Assembly: GCA_946480825.1 (NCBI GenBank)
Contig: CAMLLG010000005.1
Coordinates: 24,816-88,815 of the forward strand
Reading direction: 5' to 3'
Length of the DNA stretch: 64,000 nucleotides
Source of the DNA: an uncultured Lysobacteraceae bacterium
GTDB taxonomy: Bacteria > Pseudomonadota > Gammaproteobacteria > Xanthomonadales > Xanthomonadaceae
Under the pieces are notes generated by a model. That model saw nothing but the letters and a program-made list of their open reading frames with translations, searched no databases and was not told the DNA's origin. Below are positions 25,416 through 35,024 of the stretch, one piece after another. How positions within the stretch are numbered: the stretch's first letter is position 1; every line of letters starts with the position of its first letter. A program made the position numbers and the translations under genes.

Positions 25416-27395
25416 TCACTTCGCCGGCGCGGCAGGCGCTTCGGGCGCCTGCGGCGGCGTCGGCGCGGCGGGTGCGGACGGCGCCGGTTTCGCTTCGTCG
25501 ATCGCCTTCTGCACCGAGCCGGTGGTGATCGGGTGATAGCCCGGCTTCGCCTCGGCGAAGACCTGCTTCGCCAGCGCGAGACCAGCCTCGGTCTGCACCA
25601 GCGCGTTGTAGGTCGGCATGATCAGCTTGCGACGGCCGATGCGCTTGAGGAAGGCGGCGATGGCGTCGTTGGCCTGGGTGTAGCCGTTGCGCACCGCCAG
25701 CGGGTACCAGCGCTGCGCGATCTCGCCGTTCATGGTGCCGGTGAAGGCGTAGGCGGCGTCGAGCTGCGCGATCTGCGCGGCGGTGAGGGTCTGCGGCAGG
25801 CTCTCGATGAAATGCACCCATTCCTGCGTGGTCCACGCCTTGGTGATCGCCTCCGGCGGCAACTGGCCGGTGCCCAGCCACGCGAGGCGCGCGGAATCGA
25901 CCACGCCGAAACGGCGGGCCTGGGTCTGCGGCGCGGTCGGCGGGATGCCCGGCTCGTACAACCATGCGTCGAATTCGGCCTGCGAGACGATGTTCGGATA
26001 CTTCGTCAGCAGGTGCTCCTGCGCGTACTTCGCGAACTGCGCGCTGTTGATGCTCTGGAACGCGAAGTGATCGAAATAGCCCTTCAGGAACGGGTCGAAC
26101 TTGTCGCGGCCGTAGCGCTCTTCGAGGAACTGCAGGAACCACGCGCCCTTGGTGTAGACGGTGGCGCTGCTGCTCTCGTCCGGGTCCTTCAGCACGCCGG
26201 GCTTGGTCGCCAGCGCCTGCAGCCTGGGATCGATCTCGGCGAATTCCTTCTTCAGCTCGTTGCGCTCGATCACGTTCTCCATGTCGGCCTGTTCTTCGCC
26301 GTACAGCACTTCGACGATGCGGTTCTCGACGTAGCTGGTGAAGCCTTCGTTGAGCCACGCATCCCTGGCGCTGGAGAAGGTGACGAGGTTGCCCGACCAA
26401 CTGTGCGCCAGCTCGTGCGCGATCAGGGCCACCAGCGTCTTGTCGCCGACGATCACCGTCGGGGTGAGGAAGGTCAGGCGCGGGTTCTCCATGCCGCCGT
26501 AGGGGAACGACGGCGGCAGCACCAGCATGTCGTAGCGATCCCAGCGGTACGGTCCGTACAGCGTCTCGGCCGTGGCGATCATCTTTTCGGTGTCCTCGAA
26601 CTCGGCCACGGCCTTGTCCGACATCGCCGGCTCGGACCACACGCCGCTGCGGTCGGAGATCCGCTTGAACACCAGATCGCCGGCGGCGATCGCCATCAGA
26701 TACGACGGGATCTTCTGCGGCATCTTGAAGGTGTAGTCGCCATCGCGAACGGCACTGGGGTCGTTGTCGGCGCTCATCAGCACCATCACGTCCGGGCGCG
26801 AAGTGACGCGCGCGCTGTAGGTATAGCGCACGCTCGGCGTGTCCTGCAGCGGCACCCAGGAGCGGGCGTGGATCTGCTGCGACTGGCTGAACATGAAGGG
26901 CAGTTGCTTGCCCTCGGTCATCGACGGTTCCAGCCACTGCAGGCCGGAAGCGTTCGGCGAGGTCGTGTAGGTCACCCGGACTTCCGGATTGCGTTGCGGC
27001 GTTTCGATGGTGAGCTTGCTGCCGAGCACCGGATCGGCGGCGGCCAGCGCGAACTTCAGCGGCGACCAGGCGCCCTTGGCGTCGGTACCCTCGACCGCGG
27101 CGATGGTCAGGTCGCGGCTGTCCAGCACCAGCGCGGTGGCGGCGGCGTCCTTCCAGTCGAGCTGGTAGGTGGCGGTGCCGGACAGGGTCTTCGTATCGAA
27201 GTCGACCTTCAGATCGAGGGTCAGGTCCTTGATCGCGACCTTCGCCGGTTCGGCGTAGGAATGCTCGTCGATGGTCGCGGCGCTCGCGGCCGCTTTCGGC
27301 TTGGCCGCCGGCGTCACCGGCGTGGCGGTGTCTGAATTGCAGGCGGTCATCATCAGGGTGGCAATCAGGGGCAGGGCCAGAATCGAAGCGCGCAT
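25416..27395 (-). CDS. M1-family metallo-aminopeptidase, predicted lipoprotein
   Basis: 659 residues. The N-terminus MRASILALPLIATLMMTAC has a lipobox-like end (MMTAC), so the enzyme is probably membrane-tethered in the periplasm. The exopeptidase motif is YGGMENPRLTFL, zinc site HELAHSWSGN with the third ligand in NEGFTSYVENRI, and a transition-state Tyr lies further on. The C-terminal helical domain (LTA4H-like) is present. The length fits the leukotriene-A4-hydrolase-like group. The Pro/Ala-rich tail (APSAPAAPTPPQAPEAPA) is an unusual extension. It heads an apparent operon with the hydrolase and lipoprotein. Confidence 0.93.
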   Translation of the reverse strand: MRASILALPLIATLMMTACNSDTATPVTPAAKPKAAASAATIDEHSYAEPAKVAIKDLTLDLKVDFDTKTLSGTATYQLDWKDAAATALVLDSRDLTIAAVEGTDAKGAWSPLKFALAAADPVLGSKLTIETPQRNPEVRVTYTTSPNASGLQWLEPSMTEGKQLPFMFSQSQQIHARSWVPLQDTPSVRYTYSARVTSRPDVMVLMSADNDPSAVRDGDYTFKMPQKIPSYLMAIAAGDLVFKRISDRSGVWSEPAMSDKAVAEFEDTEKMIATAETLYGPYRWDRYDMLVLPPSFPYGGMENPRLTFLTPTVIVGDKTLVALIAHELAHSWSGNLVTFSSARDAWLNEGFTSYVENRIVEVLYGEEQADMENVIERNELKKEFAEIDPRLQALATKPGVLKDPDESSSATVYTKGAWFLQFLEERYGRDKFDPFLKGYFDHFAFQSINSAQFAKYAQEHLLTKYPNIVSQAEFDAWLYEPGIPPTAPQTQARRFGVVDSARLAWLGTGQLPPEAITKAWTTQEWVHFIESLPQTLTAAQIAQLDAAYAFTGTMNGEIAQRWYPLAVRNGYTQANDAIAAFLKRIGRRKLIMPTYNALVQTEAGLALAKQVFAEAKPGYHPITTGSVQKAIDEAKPAPSAPAAPTPPQAPEAPAAPAK

Positions 27396-27649
27396 GGTGG
27401 ACACGGTCGGACAGGGGAGGCCGCCAGTGTACCCGCCCCGCCGGGACCGCAGACGGCCCCGGAACCGCCGACGCCGGGACGACGGGCACGGACGGCTGGC
27501 CGCGGCCGGCGGCGCGATCCGTTCTATCGACTTGCCGGACGCCCGGGGCGAAAATGCCCGCGACCGTTCCGGCGGCCGTTGCGATCGCACGGCCGCACCC
27601 GTTGCATTCGATCCGACTCATTCCATTCACTCGGGGCATCCAGACCACC

Positions 27650-28615
27650 ATGATCCAATCCGCGCGCGCATCCCTTGTCCTCAAGGCCAGCCTCCTGACC
27701 CTCGCCCTCGCCGCCGTCGTGGCGCCGGCCAGCGCCCAGCGCCAGAGCGCGCAGGACCAGCGCAAACAGCAGATGGCCGAGATCCCGACCTGCGCCAAAC
27801 CGCTCGGCACGCTGTCGGTGCTGGAGCCGGAAGACGGCACCGACTGGTGGACCGGCCAGCAGTTGCCGGCGCCGTCGAAGCTGATCAAGGTCTTCGTCAG
27901 CAAGTCGCGCTGCTTCACCCTGGTCGACCGTGGCGCCGGCCTCCAGGCCGCCCAGCAGGAGCGCGCGCTCGGCGCCAGCGGCGAGCTGCGCGGCCGCTCC
28001 AACGTCGGCAAGGGCCAGATGAAGGCCGCCGATTACGTGATGGTCCCGGACCTGATCTCGGCCAACCGCAACGCCGGCGGCAACGCCATCGGCGGCCTGA
28101 TCGGCGGTCTGGTCGGCGGCCGCGCCGGCGCCGCCATCGGCGGCCTCGATTTCAAGCGCAAGACCGCCGACGTGGTCCTGACCATCACCGACGTGCGCTC
28201 CACCGAACAGGTGGCGATGGCCGAAGGCAGCGCCAAGAAGACCGACATCGGCTGGGGCGCGGGCGGCGGCCTGTTCGGCTACAGCGGCTTCGGCGCCGGC
28301 GGCGCCAGCGGCTACGCCAACACCGAGATCGGCCAGGTCATCACCCTCGCCTACCTGCAGGCCTACACCGACCTCGTCGGCCAGCTCGGCGGGCTGTCGG
28401 GCAACGCCTCGGCGTCGAACGCGCAGCAGGCGGTCACCGTGACCAAGCCGGCGCGCCTGTTCACCACGGCCAAGGGCACCAAGGTCGTGCGTTCGCTGGA
28501 CCCGGGGATGATGCTGTACCCCACCGGCAACAAGGAAGGCATGATGTGGGAAGTCGAGGACGAACTCGGCAACAAGGGCTGGATCTCGTCGACCCTGATC
28601 GAACTGTCGCGCTGA
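27650..28615 (+). CDS. Secreted CsgG-like protein with C-terminal SH3-like domain
   Basis: 321 residues from ATG 27650. Signal peptide cleaved after PASA (about residue 29). The core resembles CsgG/HfaB: LIKVFVSKSRCFTLVDRG, ADYVMVPDL, a glycine zipper (GGNAIGGLIGGLVGGRAGAA), then DVVLTITDVRSTEQVAMAEG. Residues about 265-321 look like a small SH3 barrel (ARLFTTAKGTKVVRSL to GWISSTLIEL). No lipobox. CsgG relatives form outer-membrane pores or bind periplasmic partners; no curli genes are nearby, so the role is unclear. Confidence 0.75.
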   Translation: MIQSARASLVLKASLLTLALAAVVAPASAQRQSAQDQRKQQMAEIPTCAKPLGTLSVLEPEDGTDWWTGQQLPAPSKLIKVFVSKSRCFTLVDRGAGLQAAQQERALGASGELRGRSNVGKGQMKAADYVMVPDLISANRNAGGNAIGGLIGGLVGGRAGAAIGGLDFKRKTADVVLTITDVRSTEQVAMAEGSAKKTDIGWGAGGGLFGYSGFGAGGASGYANTEIGQVITLAYLQAYTDLVGQLGGLSGNASASNAQQAVTVTKPARLFTTAKGTKVVRSLDPGMMLYPTGNKEGMMWEVEDELGNKGWISSTLIELSR

Positions 28616-28638
28616 TCGGCCTTACGGCATCGCAGACG

Positions 28639-28665
28639 AAAAAGGGCGCTTCGGCGCCCTTTTTC
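28639..28665. terminator. Rho-independent terminator, bidirectional
   Basis: AAAAAGGGCGC-TTCG-GCGCCCTTTTT forms a stem with a stable UUCG loop, with A and T runs on the two sides, so it works in both directions. It lies between the convergent CsgG-like gene (ends 28615) and coaBC (ends 28706). Confidence 0.93.
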
Positions 28666-28705
28666 ATGCGGCATGTCGAACATCCGCTTTGGTCCGGCGA
28701 CGCCT

Positions 28706-29908
28706 TCAGAGCCGCGCGCGGATCAGATCCAGCAGCGCGTCCGCCAGCGCGGTCTTCGCCGCCGGGCCCAGCGCATGCACGGTCTCCGCGTCGATCACGG
28801 TCAGCGCGTTGTCGTCGCTTTCGAAGCCGCAGCCGGCACGGCCGACCTGGTTGGCCGCGATCATGTCGAGTTTCTTGCGCTGCAGTTTGTCGCGCGCGTA
28901 GCGCTCGACGTCGTTGGTTTCCGCGGCGAAGCCCACCACCACCCGCGGCCGCTGCGCATGCGCGGCCACCTCGGCCAGCACGTCGGGCGTGCGGATCAGT
29001 TCGACGGTCAGGGTCTCGCCGCCGCCCTCGCGGGTTTTCTTGATCTTTTCGGCCGACACCGTGCGCGGGGTGTAGTCGGCCACCGCGGCCGCACCGATGT
29101 AGATGTCGGCCGGCAGCGCGCCCAGTACGGCGTCGCGCATCTGCGCGGCCGAGCGCACATCGATCCGCTGCACGCCGGCGGGCGTGGCCAGATGCACCGG
29201 GCCGGCGACCATCACCACCTCGGCACCGCGGCGCGCCGCGGCGGCGGCGATGGCGAACCCCATCTTGCCGCTGCTGCGATTGCCGATGAACCGCACAGGA
29301 TCGAGGTCTTCGAAGGTCGGCCCGGCGCTGATCAGCAGGCGACGCCCGGCGAGATCGTCGGTCGCGGCGAACGCGGCATCGAGTTCGGCGACGATGTCCG
29401 GCGGTTCGCGCAGCCGGCCCGGGCCGAATTCGCCGCAGGCCTGGGCGCCGTCGTCGGGACCGATCACCTGCACCCCGCGGCCGCGCAGCGTGGCCACATT
29501 GGTCCGGGTGGCCGGATGCAGCCACATGCGGTTGTTCATCGCAGGCACCACCGCGATCGGTGCGGTGGTGGCGAGGCACAGCGTGCTGACCAGATCGTCG
29601 GCCAGGCCCTGCGCCAGCTTGGCGAGGATGTCGGCGGTGGCCGGGGCCACGACCACGCGATCGGCCCAGCGCGCCAGTTCGATATGCCCCATCGCCGCTT
29701 CGGCCGCCTCGTCCCAAAGCGTGCCGCGGACCGGCACGCCGGACACCGCCTGCAGGCTGGCCGCGCCGATGAAGCGCTGGGCGTTGGCGGTCATCGCCAC
29801 CTGGACCTCGGCCCCGGCCTCGCGCAGGCGGCGGACCAGTTCGACCGCCTTGTAGGCGGCGATCCCCCCGCACACGCAGAGCAGGATGCGTCGACCGGTG
29901 AGCGCCAT
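28706..29908 (-). CDS. coaBC: Bifunctional phosphopantothenoylcysteine decarboxylase / phosphopantothenate-cysteine ligase
   Basis: 400 residues, two steps of coenzyme A synthesis. The CoaC half has [20 protein letters not shown], the FMN/decarboxylase motif [14 protein letters not shown], and the catalytic Cys in [13 protein letters not shown]. The CoaB half starts near [25 protein letters not shown] and carries [16 protein letters not shown] (Lys-rich CTP-binding segment). Standard length. Divergent from radC, the common arrangement in gammaproteobacteria. Confidence 0.97.
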   Translation of the reverse strand: MALTGRRILLCVCGGIAAYKAVELVRRLREAGAEVQVAMTANAQRFIGAASLQAVSGVPVRGTLWDEAAEAAMGHIELARWADRVVVAPATADILAKLAQGLADDLVSTLCLATTAPIAVVPAMNNRMWLHPATRTNVATLRGRGVQVIGPDDGAQACGEFGPGRLREPPDIVAELDAAFAATDDLAGRRLLISAGPTFEDLDPVRFIGNRSSGKMGFAIAAAAARRGAEVVMVAGPVHLATPAGVQRIDVRSAAQMRDAVLGALPADIYIGAAAVADYTPRTVSAEKIKKTREGGGETLTVELIRTPDVLAEVAAHAQRPRVVVGFAAETNDVERYARDKLQRKKLDMIAANQVGRAGCGFESDDNALTVIDAETVHALGPAAKTALADALLDLIRARL

Positions 29909-30027
29909 CGCGGGGTTTTCCTACGTTCGAACGAGGCCACAGCTTACCCGATGCCGCGGCCGCACCCGACGGCCCGGCCGCGAGCGCAGGGCGATGCTGT
30001 CGTCCACGCCCACATTCTCTTGCCGAC

Positions 30028-30702
30028 ATGCAGATCCGCGACTGGCCCGACGACGAACGTCCCCGCGAAAAACTCCTCCAGCGCGGCCCCGGCGTGCTGT
30101 CCGACGCCGAACTGCTGGCGATCTTCCTGTCCTCCGGCATGCAGGGTTCGGATGCGGTGACGAGCGCGCGCCGCCTGCTCAGCGTTCACGGCCCGCTGCG
30201 CAGCCTGCTGGAGCGAACGCCCAAAGAGCTGCTGAAACTCCCGGGCATCGGCCCCGCACGGGCCTGCGCCCTGTTGGCGGCTCTCGAACTGGGCAACCGC
30301 CATCTCGCCGCCGCGCTGGAACGCGGCGATGCCCTCACCGACCCGCAGGCCGCCGGCCGCTATTTCGCCCAGCGCCTGCGCGGACTGCCGCACGAAGTCT
30401 TCGCCGCGCTGTTTCTGGACACCCGCCACCGCGCCATCGCCTTCGAGGAACTGTTCCGCGGCACCGTCGACGGCGCCGAGGTGCATCCCCGCGAAGTCGT
30501 ACGTCGCGCCCTGGCCCACAACGCCGCCGCGCTGATCGTCGGCCACAACCACCCGAGCGGCAACGGCGAACCCAGCGCCGCGGATCGCGCCATCACCCTC
30601 CGCCTGAAACAGGCCCTCGCCCTGGTCGAAATCCGCCTGCTCGACCACTTCGTCGTCGGCGACGGCGCCCCGGTGTCGCTGGCAGCGCGGGGGTGGGTGT
30701 GA
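30028..30702 (+). CDS. radC: RadC-family JAB/MPN-domain protein
   Basis: 224 residues. N-terminal UPF0758 HhH region ([22 protein letters not shown]) and C-terminal MPN domain with the metal motif [20 protein letters not shown] and upstream ALFLDTRHR. The chromosomal copy has a conserved place next to coaBC. Named for DNA repair, but its actual enzymatic role is unproven. Ends just before a repeat cluster. Confidence 0.95.
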   Translation: MQIRDWPDDERPREKLLQRGPGVLSDAELLAIFLSSGMQGSDAVTSARRLLSVHGPLRSLLERTPKELLKLPGIGPARACALLAALELGNRHLAAALERGDALTDPQAAGRYFAQRLRGLPHEVFAALFLDTRHRAIAFEELFRGTVDGAEVHPREVVRRALAHNAAALIVGHNHPSGNGEPSAADRAITLRLKQALALVEIRLLDHFVVGDGAPVSLAARGWV

Positions 30703-30731
30703 GGCGCAACCCTTGTCGCGCATTCATTTCC

Positions 30732-30817
30732 CTGTCATCCCGAACCCGGCGAAGCCGTGTGAGGGAGGTGGGCCTGAGGCCCATTGCTCTGTCATCCCGA
30801 GCGTAGCGAGGGACCTG
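30732..30817 (+). repeat. Two tandem diverged copies of the CTGTCATCCCGA repeat
   Basis: A diverged copy (CTGTCATCCCGAACCCGG and following, 30732-30772) is followed by a canonical copy (CTGTCATCCCGAGCG with TAGCGAGGGACCTG, 30789-30817). The canonical copy is the same unit as the arms at 5751-5833 and forms the left boundary of the GIY-YIG cassette. Confidence 0.8.
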
Positions 30818-30839
30818 TTTTTTCATTCGAATCAAAGCG

Positions 30840-31187
30840 ATGGCTGACGAAAACACCTATTGCGTCTACATTCTCTCCAGTCGCTCGCGTGCGATCTACG
30901 TCGGCGTCACCAGTGACCTGATGGGGCGGCTTGCGTGTCATCGCACGGGTGCGATTCCCGGACACGCCAGCCGCTATAAGATCACTCGCCTCGTTTATTT
31001 CGAATCGACGGCGGACGTCCATGTCGCCATCGCCCGTGAAAAGCAGCTGAAAGGGTGGCGACGGAACAAGAAGGTACGCTTGATCGAGACCATGAATCCG
31101 ACCTGGGAAGATCTGGCGGCAGCATGGTTCGCTGGCCCGATACCAATCGATAAATGCCAAGCAGGTCCCTCGCTGCGCTCGGGATGA
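30840..31187 (+). CDS. GIY-YIG nuclease-family protein
   Basis: 115 residues. The motif is [29 protein letters not shown], i.e. GIY-like VYI and YVG with the catalytic Arg of the following helix, then [30 protein letters not shown], the conserved second half of the YhbQ/UPF0213-like single-domain group. Residues after about 105 (AGPSLRSG) are encoded by the right-hand repeat, which supplies the stop TGA. Normal family length is about 95-100, so the native C-terminus was probably replaced by the repeat. The SD is weak. These small nucleases have no settled function. Confidence 0.88.
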   Translation: MADENTYCVYILSSRSRAIYVGVTSDLMGRLACHRTGAIPGHASRYKITRLVYFESTADVHVAIAREKQLKGWRRNKKVRLIETMNPTWEDLAAAWFAGPIPIDKCQAGPSLRSG

Positions 31188-31190
31188 CAG
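31161..31190 (-). repeat. Inverted copy of the CTGTCATCCCGAGCG repeat
   Basis: Reads GCAGGTCCCTCGCTGCG then CTCGGGATGACAG on the plus strand, i.e. the reverse complement of the unit at 30789-30817. It overlaps the last eight codons and stop of the GIY-YIG gene. Confidence 0.85.
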
Positions 31191-31232
31191 CAACAATCTC
31201 TCCGCACCGACGGCATCCGCTGCGCCCTCGGC

Positions 31233-31238
31233 TACAAT
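31233..31238 (+). promoter_or_regulatory. Candidate -10 element TACAAT for argS
   Basis: TACAAT lies 44 bases before the GTG start at 31282. The only upstream ATG in frame (31237) falls inside this hexamer, which supports the GTG as the real start. No good -35 is visible; TACAAT boxes recur ahead of speE and ubiK in this window. Confidence 0.45.
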
Positions 31239-31281
31239 GCCCCACCCTCGAAACACCGCCGATTTCAGGCGCAAATCCTCC

Positions 31282-33018
31282 GTGAAATCCCAGCTTCGCG
31301 CCCTGATCGAACAGGGCATCGCCAATCTCCGCACCCAGGGCGTGCTGCCCGCCGATCTCGTCACCCCGGACTTCGTGGTCGAACGCCCGAAGGACCGCAG
31401 CCACGGCGACTTCGCCACCAACGCCGCGATGACCCTGGCCAAGCCTGCACGCAGCAATCCGCGCGCGATCGCACAGGCGCTGATCGACGCCCTGCCCGCG
31501 AACGACGACATCGCCTCGGTGGACATCGCCGGGCCCGGCTTCCTCAACTTCCGCCTGTCGGCGAACGCATGGCAGCGCCAGCTGCGCGCCGTGCACGCCG
31601 AGGGCGAGGCCTACGGCCGCAACGCCGGCGGCGGCGGCCGTACCGCTGGCGTGGAATACGTGTCCGCCAATCCCACAGGCCCGCTGCATGTCGGTCACGG
31701 CCGCGCCGCGGCGATCGGCGACTGCATCGCGCGCGTGCTCGATGCGAACGGTTGGCAGGTCAAGCGCGAGTTCTACTACAACGACGCCGGCGTGCAGATC
31801 GAGAATCTCGCGAAGTCGACGCAGGCGCGCGCGAAGGGGCTGAAGCCCGGCGACGACGGCTGGTCGGACGACTTCTACCGGGGCGATTACATCGCCGACG
31901 TGGCCCGCGCCTATCTCGACGGCGCCACCGTCGAACTCGACGGCCAGACCATCACCGGCGCCGGCGACGCGGACGACTACGACGCGATCCGCCGCTTCGC
32001 CGTGGCCTGGCTGCGACGCGAACAGAATCTGGACCTCGAAGCGTTCCGCGTGTCGTTCGACGTCTACTACCTCGAATCGTCGCTGTACGCCGACGGCAAG
32101 GTGGAAGAAGCGGTGCGCGAACTGATCGCGCACGGCCACACCTACGAGGAAGGCGGCGCACTGTGGCTGCGCAGCACCGACTTCGGCGACGACAAGGACC
32201 GCGTGATGCGCAAGTCCGACGGCACGTATACCTATTTCGTGCCGGACGTGGCCTATCACCTGACCAAGTGGCAGCGCGGCTACGAACGCGCGATCACCGA
32301 ACTCGGCGCAGATCACCACGGTTCGCTCGCCCGCGTGAAGGCCGGCCTGCAGGCGCTGGACTGCGGCATTCCGCAGAACTGGCCGGAATACGTGCTGCAC
32401 CAGATGGTGACGGTGATGCGCGGCGGCGAGGAAGTGAAGATCTCCAAGCGCGCCGGCAGCTACGTCACCCTGCGCGATCTGATCGACGAAACCGGCGCCG
32501 ACGCGGTGCGCTGGTTCCTGATCGCGCGCAAGCCCGATTCGCAGCTGGTGTTCGACATCGACCTCGCGCGCTCGCAGACCCTCGACAACCCGGTGTACTA
32601 CGTGCAGCTGTCGCATGCGCGCACCTTCGGCGTGCTGCGCAAGATGAAGGATCGCGGCCTGTCGTTCGATCTCGAAGCAGGACTGGCGCAGCCGCTGGAT
32701 CTCGACAGCGACTCACCCGGAAGCCGCGCCCTGCGCGATCTGCTGATCGACATCGCGCGCTTTCCGGAGATCGTGGAGGTCGCCGGTCGCGATCTCGAAC
32801 CGCACCTGATCGCGGCCTATCTGGTGGAACTGGCGCAGGCGTTCCAGTCGTACTACAACGGCCATATCTTCCTGGTCGACGATGCCGACACCCGCAATGC
32901 GCGCCTCGCGCTCGGCACCGCGGTGCAGCGCGTGCTGGCGAACGGCCTGGGTCTGCTCGGCGTCTCGGCACCCGAAGAAATGTTCTTCGCCGACGACACG
33001 GCGACGGAGGCGGTCTGA
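31282..33018 (+). CDS. argS: Arginyl-tRNA synthetase
   Basis: 578 residues from GTG 31282 ([19 protein letters not shown]), which aligns with the start usual in this family; E. coli ArgS has 577. Class I signature HVGHGRAA (HIGH) in [20 protein letters not shown], and a KMSK-equivalent [12 protein letters not shown]. The C-terminal DALR anticodon-binding domain contains [17 protein letters not shown]. It charges tRNA-Arg. The stop overlaps the start of the SPOR protein gene, an association conserved in this family. Confidence 0.97.
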   Translation: MKSQLRALIEQGIANLRTQGVLPADLVTPDFVVERPKDRSHGDFATNAAMTLAKPARSNPRAIAQALIDALPANDDIASVDIAGPGFLNFRLSANAWQRQLRAVHAEGEAYGRNAGGGGRTAGVEYVSANPTGPLHVGHGRAAAIGDCIARVLDANGWQVKREFYYNDAGVQIENLAKSTQARAKGLKPGDDGWSDDFYRGDYIADVARAYLDGATVELDGQTITGAGDADDYDAIRRFAVAWLRREQNLDLEAFRVSFDVYYLESSLYADGKVEEAVRELIAHGHTYEEGGALWLRSTDFGDDKDRVMRKSDGTYTYFVPDVAYHLTKWQRGYERAITELGADHHGSLARVKAGLQALDCGIPQNWPEYVLHQMVTVMRGGEEVKISKRAGSYVTLRDLIDETGADAVRWFLIARKPDSQLVFDIDLARSQTLDNPVYYVQLSHARTFGVLRKMKDRGLSFDLEAGLAQPLDLDSDSPGSRALRDLLIDIARFPEIVEVAGRDLEPHLIAAYLVELAQAFQSYYNGHIFLVDDADTRNARLALGTAVQRVLANGLGLLGVSAPEEMFFADDTATEAV

Positions 33019-33764
33019 TGGCGGCGAAACGCGGCAAATCGCAGGCGAAGCGCAATCACGGCGGCAACGGCGGCGGCATGCCCGGCTGGGCGTGGCTGGT
33101 GCTCGGCCTCGCGCTGGGCATCGGCGTCTTCCTGCTGGCGCCGAAGCTCCTCGACGGCAAGGGCGAGGGCTTCTTCCGCGCCGGCCCGAAGACCGACGCC
33201 CCGCCGGCGGTGGACGCCTCCGGCGACGACGCGCCGCTGGTCGACGACAGCGGCCCGGCGGTGACCGCGTCCGAACCGGTGACGAAGGACACCGAAGAGG
33301 ACTACGACTTCTACACCCTGTTGCCGGGCGAAGAGACCGCGCTGAGCGACACCGAACTGGCCGACCGCGCCCGTGCCGAGGAAGCCGCACGCCAGGCAGC
33401 GGAACAGCCGAAGCCCGACACCGGCACCGCGACACCGCCGGCGATCGACGCGAACGCACCGCCCGCGATCGACGCCGCGACGCCGACGCCGAAGCCGGAC
33501 ACCGCGACTGCAGCAGCAGAGCCGCGCGGCGACGCCCGCTACATCCTGCAGGCCGGCGCCTTCGCGGCGTCCGGCGATGCCGAGGCGCTGAAAGCCAGGA
33601 TCGCCTTCCTCGGCCTCGGCGCGCGGGTCGAATCGGCGCAGATCCAGGGCAAGACCGTCTACCGCGTGCGCATGGGCCCCTACGGCACCGCCACCGATCT
33701 GGCCGACGCAAAGCGCAAACTCGCCGGCGGGGGATTGCCGGCGATGGCGATCAAGGTCAAGTAA
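33018..33764 (+). CDS. SPOR-domain protein (FtsN-like membrane protein)
   Basis: 248 residues: a basic cytoplasmic tail (AAKRGKSQAKRNHGG), one membrane helix (GWAWLVLGLALGIGVFLLAP), a long Pro/Ala/Asp-rich linker with repeats of PAIDA and PKPDTAT, and a C-terminal SPOR domain of about 75 residues (YILQAGAFAASGDAEALKAR to MGPYGTATDLADAKRKLA). SPOR binds denuded glycan strands at the septum. The position after argS matches the E. coli argS/ftsN-like order often seen in gammaproteobacteria. Confidence 0.9.
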   Translation: MAAKRGKSQAKRNHGGNGGGMPGWAWLVLGLALGIGVFLLAPKLLDGKGEGFFRAGPKTDAPPAVDASGDDAPLVDDSGPAVTASEPVTKDTEEDYDFYTLLPGEETALSDTELADRARAEEAARQAAEQPKPDTGTATPPAIDANAPPAIDAATPTPKPDTATAAAEPRGDARYILQAGAFAASGDAEALKARIAFLGLGARVESAQIQGKTVYRVRMGPYGTATDLADAKRKLAGGGLPAMAIKVK

Positions 33765-33793
33765 ATCAGCCCTTTCCTCCAGGAGTTCGCGCC

Positions 33794-34624
33794 ATGACCG
33801 TTCTGCATCGCGTACTGTTCCGGGGGCTTCTGCTGGTCGTCGCCTGCGGTTGGCTCGTCGCCGCACAAGCGGGCGAATACGTCCCGAGCGCGGCCGACAG
33901 CGCCGAAATCCAACGGCTGAGCGCGCGCTATTTCGATCACCTCGACCGCAGGGAATACGATGCCGCGCACGCCATGCTCAGCGACGACATGCGCGCGATG
34001 GCGCCATTGCGGGAATGGCGGAAACTCATGCGCGAACAGTCCAGGGACTGGGGCACGCTGGAACGTCGCGAACAGACCGATGTCACCTGGTACGACAACC
34101 CGCCGAACGCGCCCCGGCCTGGGCTGTACGTCGCGGTCGATTACGTCAGCCGCTACGCCAACCTCGCCCAGCACACGGAATTCCTCGTGTGGTACCGCGA
34201 ACGCGACGGCATGCCGTTCGCGCTGACGCGCCACGAAACCAATGCCGTCGACAAGGCGGCCGCGGCGAAGGGCGCCTCGCATCCCGCCGCCGAACCCGGC
34301 AGGATTCCGTACCCGAACGTCGAAACCGCGCGCGCCGCCCTGCTGGCGCGCGACGATATCGACCGGAGCGAGGTCGACGGCTGGACCATCATCAAGATCC
34401 CGGCCGAGAATGCGATCTGGTCGTTCACGCCCGAGTCGCACCCTGCGCATCCCTCGATGATCCTGCGCGCGCCGTACGAACAGGACGGCACGATCTATCT
34501 CGCCATGGACGTCAAGTGCGGCGCGACGAAGCCGGTCTGCGACGCGCTGGTCGAGGAATTCAAGGCGATGAATGCGCGGATGGCGGAAGACATGCGGCGC
34601 GGCACCGAAGGTCGCAAGCCCTGA
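33794..34624 (+). CDS. Secreted protein with N-terminal DUF4019-like domain
   Basis: 276 residues from ATG 33794, with SD AGGAG 13 bases before. Signal peptide ends about AQAG. Residues about 30-140 resemble DUF4019: LSARYFDHLDRREYDAAHAMLSDDMRA, then WGTLERREQTDVTWYDNPPNAP, PGLYVAVDYVSRYANL, and EFLVWYRERDGMPFALTRHE. The C-terminal 110 residues, with one Cys pair (VKCGATKPVCDALV), are unrecognised. Periplasmic role unknown. Confidence 0.75.
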   Translation: MTVLHRVLFRGLLLVVACGWLVAAQAGEYVPSAADSAEIQRLSARYFDHLDRREYDAAHAMLSDDMRAMAPLREWRKLMREQSRDWGTLERREQTDVTWYDNPPNAPRPGLYVAVDYVSRYANLAQHTEFLVWYRERDGMPFALTRHETNAVDKAAAAKGASHPAAEPGRIPYPNVETARAALLARDDIDRSEVDGWTIIKIPAENAIWSFTPESHPAHPSMILRAPYEQDGTIYLAMDVKCGATKPVCDALVEEFKAMNARMAEDMRRGTEGRKP

Positions 34625-34665
34625 GACGCCCTGCGGGCATACTCCTCTCCCAACAGGAGAACGCC

Positions 34666-34980
34666 ATGCTCGAAGCCGCCCTGTTACGACCGTCGCTGCT
34701 CAGGCCGGTCTTCCATCTTCTGCTCAGCCGCATCGATGGCCGTCGCCGCCGACGGCTTCGACGTTGCGCCGACGCTGCATTGCGCGAGGCGATCCGCGAG
34801 TTGCTGCTCGCGCAGCCAGACGAACGCCGGGTCGAGGCCAAGATCGCGCAGGCCCGCGCTGCGGGCGCGCTGACGCGCGAGACCGCGCTGGCGGAAACGA
34901 TGCTGGCGCGTCATCGCGAAACCCGTGCGAGCACGGCGGGCAAGTTCCATCGCAGCCGGCGCCTGTCGCGGGCGGCATGA
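34666..34980 (+). CDS. Small basic hypothetical protein
   Basis: 104 residues, start ATG 34666 with SD CAGGAGA 8 bases before. Very Arg/Ala/Leu-rich and helical (RRRRLRRCADAALREAIREL); no known domain. It sits 41 bp after the DUF4019-like gene on the same strand and 44 bp before the SDR gene. The good SD supports it as a gene. Confidence 0.5.
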   Translation: MLEAALLRPSLLRPVFHLLLSRIDGRRRRRLRRCADAALREAIRELLLAQPDERRVEAKIAQARAAGALTRETALAETMLARHRETRASTAGKFHRSRRLSRAA

Positions 34981-35024
34981 ACGCCCGCGGTCGCGCATGG
35001 GCGCCGCGACGTTAGAATCGCCGC

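Larger units (their letters stand above)
30789..31190. mobile_element. Candidate cassette: GIY-YIG gene between inverted CTGTCATCCCGAGCG repeats
   Basis: The left repeat (30789-30817) and the right repeat (31161-31190, inverted) share about 28 complementary bases and enclose 343 bp that hold only the GIY-YIG reading frame, whose last codons lie in the right repeat. An empty pair of the same arms lies at 5751-5833. The design suggests a nuclease that recognises or mobilises its own flanking repeats. No target-site duplication is evident. Inference only. Confidence 0.5.

Noticed and set aside
24480..27335. A 951-codon open frame on the plus strand
   Set aside because: It is antisense to the hydrolase and M1 peptidase genes, and its product is His/Arg/Gly/Gln-rich without motifs, as expected for the shadow of GC-rich codons.
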